Under the pieces are notes generated by a model. It was given only the letters and a program-made list of their open reading frames with translations, did not search any database and had not been told where the DNA came from. Below are positions 5,878-13,758 of a DNA stretch of 17,655 nucleotides, in pieces. Numbering within the stretch: position 1 is the first letter of the stretch; each line of letters starts with the position of its first letter. A program made the translations under genes and the position numbers. Source of the stretch: an uncultured Blastocatellia bacterium (GTDB lineage: Bacteria; Acidobacteriota; Blastocatellia; Pyrinomonadales; Pyrinomonadaceae); NCBI GenBank assembly GCA_946480785.1, contig CAMLLD010000101.1:1-17655 (forward strand), in the 5' to 3' direction.

Positions 5878-8703
5878 ATGCAGCGTTCAGAGCTGGCGGC
5901 GCGTCTCGTCGAAGCTGGCGATGGAGAACGGGAATCACTGCTTGCGGCCAATTCTGATCTGGCCGATGTCCGGCTCGGATACGCCCTAAAAGACATTTGT
6001 CTCGACGGCTGGAGCAGCCATCCGCGCCAGGCGCTTGGCGCGGCCGCCTCTCTGCGACTTCTCTTCGCGAAAGTACCAAATCCCGAAATTGCCGCCTTGT
6101 GTTCGTGGACTCTCGGTCTCGAGTCGCTGATTCACGGACAAATGCTCCAGGCCATCGAACATCTCGATGACGCCCAAGCCAGGTTTGTTTCCCTCAACAA
6201 GGCTCATGTGTCAGCGGCGACACAGGTAAGTAAGTTGATCGCGCTCGCGACGCTGGGCCGTTACGACGAAGCAATTGAATGCGGGCTTGCCGCGCGCGAG
6301 ATATTTCTCGCACACAACGATCTCCTCGCTGCCGGAAAGATCGAAAACAACATCGGGAACATTTATTTCCGGCGCGACGACTACAAAACAGCCGAACGCT
6401 TTCAAAACTTCGCGAAAGAGCGATTCGCTTTCCTCAAAAACCAGATACAGCTCGCGAAAGTGAACAACTGCCTCGCCAACACACATGCGTTGCTACACAA
6501 GTTCTCCTCAGCCGAACAACTTTACGAAGAAGCCGTGCAACAGGCCGAAGCGTCAGGCTTGACGACAACCCTCGCTGAGATCGAAGGGAACATTGGCAAC
6601 TTCGCGCTGCTTCAGGGTCGTTACGACCGGGCTTTGGACTATCTCGAACGCGCGCGACGTCGCTATTCCTCGCTCGGCATGCCGCATCAATCCGCCATTG
6701 CCGAACAGGAGATTGCCGACGTTTATCTGGAGTTGAATCTCGCGCCGGAGGCGTTCGAGATCTACCGGAAGGTTATTCCGAAGTTCGATGAACTGGGCAT
6801 GCGCGCCGAGCAGGCACGCGCCGCGGCAAACTGCGCGCGCGCACTCGTGCTGTTGCGCAAAATAGCTGACGCGCAGTCGTTATTGAACGAGGCTCGTTCG
6901 CTATATCACTCTGAAGCGAACGAGGTCGGGGCGGCAACGGTCATGCTGAGGCTGGGCGAATTGCAGTATCAGCAGCATGACTATGCGGCGGCAATCGAAC
7001 TGAGTCGCGGAGCTGAGCCCGCCTTTCTGACGGCGGGTAGTTGGCATCGCGTGCTCCTCACGAGGTGGTTACACGGCGAAGCGGAACGCGGTCGCGGCAA
7101 TCTTGAACGCGCCCACTCAATCCTCGATGAAACGCTGGAGCAGGCACTGCGTCTCGAACAGCCGCAAGTGGCCGAGCGTTGCTACAGCTCGCTTGGGATG
7201 CTCGCCGCTTCCAAAGGCGATACTGCTTCCGCGCAAAACTATTTCGCGCGTGCCATTGAGTTGATCGAAGAGCTGCGCGCTCCCATTCCCGGAGAGCAAC
7301 TGCGCACCGCATTCTTCTCGGATAAGGTGCTTCCCTACAACGAAATGGTGCGACTGTCTCTCGCGGAGGATCGCGTCGAGGAGGCCCTTGGTTTTGTCGA
7401 AGCCGCGCGTTCACGAGTTCTCGCGGAGATTCTGGGCGGGAGCCTGAGACTGGTTGCCGACGCACGCGACGAGTATGAAGCGAGCATGTTGCGGCAGATC
7501 GAAACGCTGCGCGCTGAACTGAATTACATCTACAACCAGATCAATCGATCGATTCGCGGTGAGTCAGCGCCAAGCCAGTTCGAGTCTGCGGGTTTATATC
7601 AGGCGCTGCGCAGACGTGAAACGCGGATTTCGGAGATCACGCGTCAACTGAATCACCGCCGTGGGGTGCAATCGTCCGTAGATACTTTCTCAGTGAAGGC
7701 GTTTCAGAGCCACCTCGGCGCTGACACCGCGCTCGTTGAATATGCCGTACTCGATGAAGAGCTGTTGGCGTTTGTCGTCACTGATGAAAAGGTTGACGTA
7801 GTAAGAAATCTGGGCACGGTGTCCGAAGTTGCCGAGGAGATACAGCGCTTTCGCTTTCAGATAGAAACGTTTCGCTATGGGTCGGAAACGATTCGCCGGC
7901 ATCTGCCGTTGCTCACGAGTCGCGCGCAAAAACATCTCGCTTCGCTTTACGACGTTCTGTTCCGAAGGCTCGAAGACGTAGTCGGTAAACGACGCGTCGT
8001 TATCGTTCCCGATCGCGCCCTTCACTATCTGCCGTTTCAGGCGTTGTACAACGGCTCGCACTATCTCGTCGAAGATCGTGAGATTAGTTATGCGCCGTCC
8101 GCGATGGTGCTGCAACAGTGTCTCGAAAAACCAGCGACCGGTTTCGAGAGCGCTCTGCTTTTCGGTGTAGCGGACGAAGAGATTCCCAAAGTACGTGACG
8201 AGCTCCAGACGATCTCGCGGGTGTTTACGAATGTCTCGTGCTTTTTTGATGAAGCGGCGACGAGCGAGAATCTGCGCAACAATGCTGCCGGCGCCGATGT
8301 CGTGCACCTTGCCTGTCACGCACAGTTTCGCGCCGACAATCCGCTCTTCTCGGCGTTGCACCTGCAAGGCGGCTGGCTTACCGTGCGCGACGCCACGAAC
8401 CTCCAGCTTGATTGTGGTTTGGTTACGCTGAGCGCGTGTGAAACGGGACTCAACCAGCTCGCACCCGGCGAGGAGCTGATCGGCTTGACGCGCGGTTTCT
8501 TTTCCGCGGGAGCACCGTCGGTTTTAATTAGTCTCTGGACCGTTGACGATCAGGCCACGGCCGATCTGATGCAGGAGTTTTATCGCCAACTGCGCCGGAA
8601 CCAAACGCCTTCCAGCGCCCTTCGCACCGCCCAAATCAAATTGCTCGAGCAGACCTCTCATCCCTTCTTCTGGTCAGCGTTTGTACTTGTCGGTCGCTGG
8701 TGA
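5878..8703 (+). CDS. TPR-CHAT protein (caspase-like protease domain with TPR repeats)
   Basis: A 941-residue cytoplasmic protein. Residues about 40-460 are a helical solenoid of tetratricopeptide repeats, with clear units such as KIENNIGNIYFRRDDYKTAE and EIEGNIGNFALLQGRYDRAL, a platform for protein or ligand recognition. About 530-595 is a probable coiled coil. The C-terminal CHAT domain (about 640-941) belongs to the caspase/separase clan. It has the catalytic histidine in HLACHAQF (His814), the catalytic cysteine in LSACETG (Cys854), VIVPDRALHYLPFQAL, and the terminal HPFFWSAFVLVGRW. The dyad is intact, so protease activity is expected. The ATG at 5878 has an AAGG seven bases upstream. An in-frame TTG at 5860 overlapping the previous stop is an alternative. 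Neighbours suggest a role controlling the sigma/zinc-finger pair, which is inference. Confidence 0.9.
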   Translation: MQRSELAARLVEAGDGERESLLAANSDLADVRLGYALKDICLDGWSSHPRQALGAAASLRLLFAKVPNPEIAALCSWTLGLESLIHGQMLQAIEHLDDAQARFVSLNKAHVSAATQVSKLIALATLGRYDEAIECGLAAREIFLAHNDLLAAGKIENNIGNIYFRRDDYKTAERFQNFAKERFAFLKNQIQLAKVNNCLANTHALLHKFSSAEQLYEEAVQQAEASGLTTTLAEIEGNIGNFALLQGRYDRALDYLERARRRYSSLGMPHQSAIAEQEIADVYLELNLAPEAFEIYRKVIPKFDELGMRAEQARAAANCARALVLLRKIADAQSLLNEARSLYHSEANEVGAATVMLRLGELQYQQHDYAAAIELSRGAEPAFLTAGSWHRVLLTRWLHGEAERGRGNLERAHSILDETLEQALRLEQPQVAERCYSSLGMLAASKGDTASAQNYFARAIELIEELRAPIPGEQLRTAFFSDKVLPYNEMVRLSLAEDRVEEALGFVEAARSRVLAEILGGSLRLVADARDEYEASMLRQIETLRAELNYIYNQINRSIRGESAPSQFESAGLYQALRRRETRISEITRQLNHRRGVQSSVDTFSVKAFQSHLGADTALVEYAVLDEELLAFVVTDEKVDVVRNLGTVSEVAEEIQRFRFQIETFRYGSETIRRHLPLLTSRAQKHLASLYDVLFRRLEDVVGKRRVVIVPDRALHYLPFQALYNGSHYLVEDREISYAPSAMVLQQCLEKPATGFESALLFGVADEEIPKVRDELQTISRVFTNVSCFFDEAATSENLRNNAAGADVVHLACHAQFRADNPLFSALHLQGGWLTVRDATNLQLDCGLVTLSACETGLNQLAPGEELIGLTRGFFSAGAPSVLISLWTVDDQATADLMQEFYRQLRRNQTPSSALRTAQIKLLEQTSHPFFWSAFVLVGRW

Positions 8704-8880
8704 AATCCAGCAAGGTCGGAAATTTTTCTGACGACAAGCTGCCGGTCTGTGTATTTCTGCCGCAGTTGACGGCACTGTTCAGGCAGCCGCGCAGACATTT
8801 TGGGTGTTCTTCATTATTTGTTATGGTAAGAACTCCACCTTCCCCCGTGAATCTGAAACGTTGAAGACTGCACTCATTTT
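8704..8880. other. Intergenic gap between the CHAT gene and the subtilase gene
   Basis: These 177 bases contain no reading frame of note. The gap is long enough for a separate promoter for the subtilase gene, and might be a target of the upstream ECF sigma factor, but I could not identify a confident -35/-10 pair. No ribosome binding site is evident before the ATG at 8881. Confidence 0.4.
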
Positions 8881-11358
8881 ATGCGCCGTACTCTGAATTT
8901 TCTGCTGTGTCTCCTGCTTTTAATCATTGCCGCTTTGTCTTCCGGACGCGATGCTCTGATTGTCCGGGCAGATGGTGGGGAGGATTTTGTACCCGGTGAA
9001 GTCGTTGTTCGCTTAACAAACACCACTGATCTGGGCGCAGTCGCGGCGCAAAACGCACTCGATCCCAAACCACTCGACCAATTCGGATCCCGGCCGATCT
9101 ACCGCCTGCGGATATTGGACGGTACGCCAGTCGAAACCCGCGTTAACGCCCTCCTGGCAGACACTCGCGTAGTCTTTGCCGAACCAAACTTCGTTGAGAA
9201 GCCTCCCGAAGGCGGTGGCAATTCCTGGAGTGTCGGAAACTCATGGAGTGTGGGCGGCGATTTCGGAACCTACGTTGCTCAATGGGCGCCGGACAAAATT
9301 CACCTCGCGCAGGCTCAGCAAGTAAACAAGGGACGTGGTCCTAACGGACCGATGAAGATTGCGGTGCTGGACACCGGCGTTGACGTCAATCACCCGGCTC
9401 TAGCAGGCCACTTGTTACCGGGCTGGGACTTTGTAGACAACGACAATGATCCGAGTGAAGTCGGAACCCAGGCGACGGGACCGTTTGGACACGGCACACA
9501 CGTCGCGGGAATCATTGCTCTCGTTGCGCCCGAAGCGAAGATTCTGCCTGTGCGTGTGCTTGATGAGCACGGCGTCGGAAACATTTGGGTACTCGCTGAG
9601 GCGCTGGCTTTTGCCGCCGATCCGGATGGTAATCCGAACACTCCCGATGGCGCCGATGTAATCAACATGAGCTTGAGCACCTTGCGTGAGACGCGACTAC
9701 TACGCGGTGTTCTTGCCGGAGTGTGCGATGACACGCCCGAGCCGGGAGAAGATAATTTTCCGGTGGTGGCGAATCCGAAGCTGATTGTCGTAGCAGCCGC
9801 CGGCAACATTCCCACCAGCACTGAAGAGTTTCCGGCCGCGGAGAACATCAAGGGACTCATCGCGGTAGGGGCTTCGACGCAACAAGATACGCTCGCGACA
9901 TTTTCTGCACGCGGGTCGTGGGTCAATGTCGCCGCGCCGGGAGCTGGCATTCTCAGTACCGTTCCGAATGGTCAATTTGCAACCTGGGCCGGCACTTCCA
10001 TGGCGGCGCCATTTGTCGCGGGAGAGGCGGCGTTGTTGCGCGCGCAGCTTCCCAACATATCAAGCGACAAACTCGCGCGGCACATTGAAAGAACGTCGGT
10101 TGAAATTCCGGGCGACGTTAAGTTCCGCATCGATGCCGGAGCGGCATTAACTACTCAACCCGAGACCGAAGCATCACCGTCGCCTTCACCGGGAGAAAGT
10201 CTGGTCCAATTCAGTGCTGCGAGTTTCAGTCAAAGCGAACACGGAGGCGCGGTAGCAGTAACGTTGTCGCGCGTCGGCACGACCAGTGGCACAGCCACCG
10301 TCGAATTTTTCACGGGTGACAACGCCGCTAACACTGGCTGCGACGTCACGAATGGAAATGCATCTTCGCGTTGCGACTATGTCAATTCTTTAAGCACAGT
10401 AACGTTCGCGCCCGGCGAGACGTCGAAAACGATCTCCATCCCGGTGATCGACGACACACGCACGGAGGGCGGCGAAAAGTTTGCGATCAATCTGTGGCGG
10501 CCGGTTGGAACGGGACTCGGAGCTCAGTCAACAGCCACGGTGACGATTAACGACGACGATAGCGTGTCGGGCGCGAACCCTGTCGACCAAACCAGCTTCT
10601 TTGTGCGCGAACACTATCTCGATTTTCTCAACCGGCAACCCGACCAGGCGGGCCTTGATTTCTGGACCAGCGAGATTGATGGTTGTACGCCCAAGCCACA
10701 GTGCACGGACGTAAAACGAATCAACGTTTCAGCGGCGTTCTTCCTGTCGATCGAATTTCAGAATACCGGGTACCTCGCTTATCGAATTCACAAGGCGGCT
10801 TACGGCAATTTGCCGGGCGCACCCGTGCCGATAAGTTTCAGCGAGTTTCCGGCTGAAACACAGGAGCTCAGCAAGGGACTCGTAGTGGGCCAGGCAGGTT
10901 GGGAGCAACTGTTGGAAAACAACAAACAGGCCTTCGTCGCGGAGTTTGTCTCGCGACCAAAGTTCCTGAACACGTTTCCGACTTCGCTGACGCCCAATCA
11001 GTTTGTGGACCAACTATTCGCGAACGCCGGCGTCGTACCTTCACCCGACGAGCGTGCTGCGGCCGTTGCTGAGTTTGGCGGCGCTGCTAACACGCTCGAC
11101 AATGCAGCACGCGCGCGTGCTTTGCGACGCGTCGCAGAGAATCCCACGCTGAACCACCAGGAGTTCAATAAGGCTTTCGTCCTGATGCAGTACTTCGGTT
11201 ATCTGCGTCGCGATCCAAACGCTGCTCCCGATAACAACTTCGACGGCTTGCTCTTCTGGTTGAACAAACTGAATCAATTCAACGGCAATTTCGCCGACGC
11301 CGAAATGGTGAAGGCTTTCATTCTCTCAACTGAGTACCGCCAGCGCTTCGGTTCGTAA
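8881..11358 (+). CDS. Secreted subtilisin-like (S8) protease with Calx-beta and DUF4214 modules
   Basis: An 825-residue exported serine protease. Residues 1-30 form a Sec signal peptide (MRRT, a leucine-rich core, cleavage likely after VRA). About 33-105 is an N-terminal prodomain (FVPGEVVVRL ... VVFAEPNFV). The S8 domain (about 135-425) has a complete triad: Asp164 in IAVLDTGVD, His204 in GHGTHVAGI and Ser373 in GTSMAAPFVAG, plus the oxyanion Asn309 in AAAGN. After a Pro/Ser linker, about 440-560 is a Calx-beta domain ending TATVTINDDD. About 570-825 is DUF4214-like, with FVREHYLDFLNRQPDQAGLDFW and later FGYLRRDPNAAPDNNFDGLLFW. The prodomain linker carries a tandem NSWSVG duplication. The protein is probably periplasmic or extracellular. 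It follows the TPR-CHAT gene on the same strand; DUF4214 endings are common in acidobacterial secreted proteins. Confidence 0.93.
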   Translation: MRRTLNFLLCLLLLIIAALSSGRDALIVRADGGEDFVPGEVVVRLTNTTDLGAVAAQNALDPKPLDQFGSRPIYRLRILDGTPVETRVNALLADTRVVFAEPNFVEKPPEGGGNSWSVGNSWSVGGDFGTYVAQWAPDKIHLAQAQQVNKGRGPNGPMKIAVLDTGVDVNHPALAGHLLPGWDFVDNDNDPSEVGTQATGPFGHGTHVAGIIALVAPEAKILPVRVLDEHGVGNIWVLAEALAFAADPDGNPNTPDGADVINMSLSTLRETRLLRGVLAGVCDDTPEPGEDNFPVVANPKLIVVAAAGNIPTSTEEFPAAENIKGLIAVGASTQQDTLATFSARGSWVNVAAPGAGILSTVPNGQFATWAGTSMAAPFVAGEAALLRAQLPNISSDKLARHIERTSVEIPGDVKFRIDAGAALTTQPETEASPSPSPGESLVQFSAASFSQSEHGGAVAVTLSRVGTTSGTATVEFFTGDNAANTGCDVTNGNASSRCDYVNSLSTVTFAPGETSKTISIPVIDDTRTEGGEKFAINLWRPVGTGLGAQSTATVTINDDDSVSGANPVDQTSFFVREHYLDFLNRQPDQAGLDFWTSEIDGCTPKPQCTDVKRINVSAAFFLSIEFQNTGYLAYRIHKAAYGNLPGAPVPISFSEFPAETQELSKGLVVGQAGWEQLLENNKQAFVAEFVSRPKFLNTFPTSLTPNQFVDQLFANAGVVPSPDERAAAVAEFGGAANTLDNAARARALRRVAENPTLNHQEFNKAFVLMQYFGYLRRDPNAAPDNNFDGLLFWLNKLNQFNGNFADAEMVKAFILSTEYRQRFGS
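9220..9255 (+). repeat. Tandem 18-base duplication encoding NSWSVG twice
   Basis: Two adjacent 18-base units (9220-9237 and 9238-9255) encode NSWSVG and NSWSVG/G in the linker between prodomain and protease domain. Wobble positions differ between the copies, so the duplication is not very recent or is selectively kept. Confidence 0.7.
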
Positions 11359-11400
11359 CTCCTACTGTATTTTCGGGCGGCCTCACCGCACTGTCTCATC

Positions 11401-11422
11401 ACGAGTCCTTGATAAGACTCGT
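11401..11422 (+). terminator. Inverted repeat between the subtilase gene and the polysaccharide operon
   Basis: ACGAGTC and GACTCGT are perfect 7-bp complements around an 8-base loop, 42 bases after the subtilase stop and 33 bases before the glycosyltransferase start. It could end the subtilase transcript. However, no T-tract follows, so a factor-independent terminator is not well supported. An operator for the downstream operon is an alternative. Confidence 0.35.
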
Positions 11423-11455
11423 CTCCCCGGCAATCCACAATTAGAACTGAAGCCA

Positions 11456-12685
11456 ATGTTCCAGTTGAAACATGCTGCACTGACGTGTGCGCCGCCGCGA
11501 ACGATTACGCCCGCGCACCAACCAACTAATCGCCGGATACTGCTCTACTCGCACGACACTTTCGGACTCGGAAATATTCGCCGCACGCTCCTGCTCGCGC
11601 AGGAACTCATCGATCAATATCCGCGCGCGGCTGTCTTGTTGATAACCGGTTCGCAGATGATTCATTCGTTCCGCATTCCCGAAGGTGTCGACTACATCAA
11701 GCTGCCGTGTCTCGATCGCATCGACGCGGAACGATACGAATCGCGTTTCCTGCTCGACTGTTCGAAGGCTGTCAAAAGCACGCGGAGTGCGATCATCGAA
11801 AAGACCGTGCTCGGGTTCGCGCCCGATCTGATGATCGTCGACAAGCGTCCCGCTGGTGTTGACGGTGAGCTGCACGACACGCTTACCGCGCTGCGCGAGC
11901 GCAACTTCCCGACTCGTCTCGTGCTCGGCATGCGCGACATTCTCGACGAGCCGCGCCGCACGCGCGAGACTCTCAAAAACAATCGCAGCTTCGAAATCAT
12001 TCGTGACTACTACGACGAAGTCTGGATCTACGGCTCGCAATCGATTTTCGACACGGTCAACGAATACGGGTTTCCGGCGGACGTTGCGCGCATCACGCAT
12101 TACTGCGGTTATCTGAAACGGCCCACGCTCGCGGCGCGCAGCAATGGTGGACCACCGCACGTGCTGGTCACGACCGGCGGCGGTGGCGACGGCAGTCCGA
12201 TGATCGAAGCCTATCTCGAAGGGCTTTCACATCTGCCGCGCAATGTGGCGCTGCAATCGACGATCGTGTTTGGCCCACAGATGTCCGCGGACACTCGTGC
12301 GTCGCTAATCGATCGCTTCGGTTATTTGACTGACGTCGAGTTTCGCGAGTTCGAACCCGACCTGACGGAGCTTTATGCGGCTGCGGATCTGGTCGTGTCG
12401 ATGGCCGGTTACAACACCGTGTGCGAGTTGCTCTCTTTTGGCCGCAACGCGATCCTCGTGCCGCGCGCAGAGCCGGTGAAAGAACAACTGATCAGGGCGC
12501 GGTTGTTGGCAGAGGCAGGACTGTTCGAGCTCATCGAGCCGCAGGAACTGACGCCGGATCTTCTACTAACGAAAGTGCTGGCGTCGCTGAACAACGCGGC
12601 CGATCGTCCGGTGCGAATTGACTTGCAGGGTTTGCCGCGGATTCGCGAGCGCGTTCGTGAGTTACTCGAGGAGGATAAGAAGTGA
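11456..12685 (+). CDS. MurG-like glycosyltransferase (GT-B fold, COG4671-like)
   Basis: A 409-residue cytoplasmic or membrane-peripheral glycosyltransferase of the predicted COG4671 group, related to MurG/GT28. The N-terminal Rossmann domain opens with RRILLYSHDTFGLGNIRRTL at about 26-45, equivalent to the MurG glycine-rich acceptor loop. Later come ELHDTLTALRERNFPTRLVL and the DEVWIYGS segment. The C-terminal nucleotide-sugar domain has VLVTTGGGGDG at about 236-246 and ADLVVSMAGYNTVCELLSFG at about 309-328, followed by AILVPRAEPVKEQLIRA; this is the donor-binding signature of GT28-type enzymes. The first about 25 residues are a low-complexity leader. It opens the polysaccharide cluster and its stop overlaps the next gene's GTG by four bases. 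Donor and acceptor sugars cannot be read from sequence. Confidence 0.85.
   Translation: MFQLKHAALTCAPPRTITPAHQPTNRRILLYSHDTFGLGNIRRTLLLAQELIDQYPRAAVLLITGSQMIHSFRIPEGVDYIKLPCLDRIDAERYESRFLLDCSKAVKSTRSAIIEKTVLGFAPDLMIVDKRPAGVDGELHDTLTALRERNFPTRLVLGMRDILDEPRRTRETLKNNRSFEIIRDYYDEVWIYGSQSIFDTVNEYGFPADVARITHYCGYLKRPTLAARSNGGPPHVLVTTGGGGDGSPMIEAYLEGLSHLPRNVALQSTIVFGPQMSADTRASLIDRFGYLTDVEFREFEPDLTELYAAADLVVSMAGYNTVCELLSFGRNAILVPRAEPVKEQLIRARLLAEAGLFELIEPQELTPDLLLTKVLASLNNAADRPVRIDLQGLPRIRERVRELLEEDKK
12668..12675 (+). promoter_or_regulatory. Strong ribosome binding site for the first GT4 gene
   Basis: GAGGAGGA lies six bases before the GTG at 12682, inside the end of the preceding gene. It supports the GTG start and the four-base overlap with the upstream stop. 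Confidence 0.75.
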
Positions 12686-13755
12686 CGGCGCAGGTCGCGG
12701 TGATTGTCAGCGGCTTTCCGCGCCGTTCCGAGACGTTCATGCTCGGCGAGTTACTCGCACTCGAAGCGAGTGGCGCGCTCGCTGCCGTGTTTGCGACGAA
12801 AGCGGGTGAAACCGGCCCGGCGCAACCCGGAACAGAACGAGTAGCGAAGTACGTTGAGTTCTTGCCGAGTGGTTCGATTGAGGAACAGGCGCGAGCCGTG
12901 CGCAAGTTGCTCGCGCACCGACGAGTCCACGGCCTGCACGCGTATTTCGCCCACCAGCCTGCGGCAGTCGCCGAGCACGCGGCGCAGTTGTTGAATCTGC
13001 CGTTCGGGTTCAGTGTTCACGCACGTGACTTTCGCAAAGTGGCGCCGGACGTACTGGCCCAACGATCGAGCGCCGCGGCGTGCGTCGTGGCCTGCAACAC
13101 CGATGTAGACCGCGATCTTCGCCGGCTCGGATCGAAAGTTCACCTCCTGCCACACGGCGTGGATCTGCAACGCTTTACACCGCGAACCACCTCGTCCAAC
13201 GGTGTGCTGCGGCTGCTGGCGGTGGGCCGGCTCGTGGAGAAGAAGGGTTTTCACTTTCTCATCGCGGCGCTTGCGGGACTGAAGCTTCCGTTCACGCTCA
13301 CGATCGCCGGCGATGGTCCAGAACGCGAACGTCTGCGACAACTCATCAGTCTCAATCATCTCGAAAATCGAACTGTCTTTCGCGGCGCGGTCACTCATTT
13401 GGAGCTGCCGCGGCTGTATGCCGAAGCCGACGTTGTCATCGTGCCTTCAATACAGGACGCGTCGGGAGATCGAGACGGGTTACCAAACGTGGTGCTGGAA
13501 GCGATGGCTTGCGGCCGCGCCGTTATCGCCAGCGACGCCGGCGCGATCGCCAGCGCCATCACCGACAACGAGAACGGACTGCTGCTACCGCCTGCCGATC
13601 CGGTCGCGCTCGGCGCGGCTATTCGCCGCCTCGCTGACGACGCGCCGTTGCGCGAACAGCTTGGACGAAACGGCAGACGACGCGCTGAAAGTGAATACGA
13701 AGTGGGTCGCTGCAGCCGGCGTTTCCAGCAACTGCTAGCGAGCGTTTATGCGTGA
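12682..13755 (+). CDS. GT4-family glycosyltransferase (first of a tandem pair)
   Basis: A 357-residue GT-B glycosyltransferase of family GT4, the class that adds sugars to lipid-linked repeat units of exopolysaccharides. The N-terminal acceptor domain begins VAVIVSGFPRRSETFMLGEL, the FPxxSETF start typical of WcaL/AmsK-like exopolysaccharide enzymes, and carries FSVHARDF. The C-terminal domain has LLAVGRLVEKKGFHFLI at about 178-194 and GDRDGLPNVVLEAMACG with the conserved Glu273 of the GT4 E-x7-E motif. The start is GTG at 12682, overlapping the previous stop (GTGA) and backed by a GAGGAGGA. The next GT4 gene begins three bases after its stop. Sugar specificity is not deducible. Confidence 0.9.
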   Translation: MTAQVAVIVSGFPRRSETFMLGELLALEASGALAAVFATKAGETGPAQPGTERVAKYVEFLPSGSIEEQARAVRKLLAHRRVHGLHAYFAHQPAAVAEHAAQLLNLPFGFSVHARDFRKVAPDVLAQRSSAAACVVACNTDVDRDLRRLGSKVHLLPHGVDLQRFTPRTTSSNGVLRLLAVGRLVEKKGFHFLIAALAGLKLPFTLTIAGDGPERERLRQLISLNHLENRTVFRGAVTHLELPRLYAEADVVIVPSIQDASGDRDGLPNVVLEAMACGRAVIASDAGAIASAITDNENGLLLPPADPVALGAAIRRLADDAPLREQLGRNGRRRAESEYEVGRCSRRFQQLLASVYA

Positions 13756-13758
13756 GCG

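Noticed and set aside
4629..8703. A type III-E CRISPR or gasdermin defence locus
   Set aside because: TPR-CHAT proteins occur in both, but there is no CRISPR array, no Cas7-11-like gene and no gasdermin-like gene in the window; only the regulatory analogy is kept.
8715..8732. Hairpin just after the CHAT stop as a terminator
   Set aside because: The stem is about seven pairs with a G-T wobble and an A/T-rich loop, and no T-tract follows; too weak to call.
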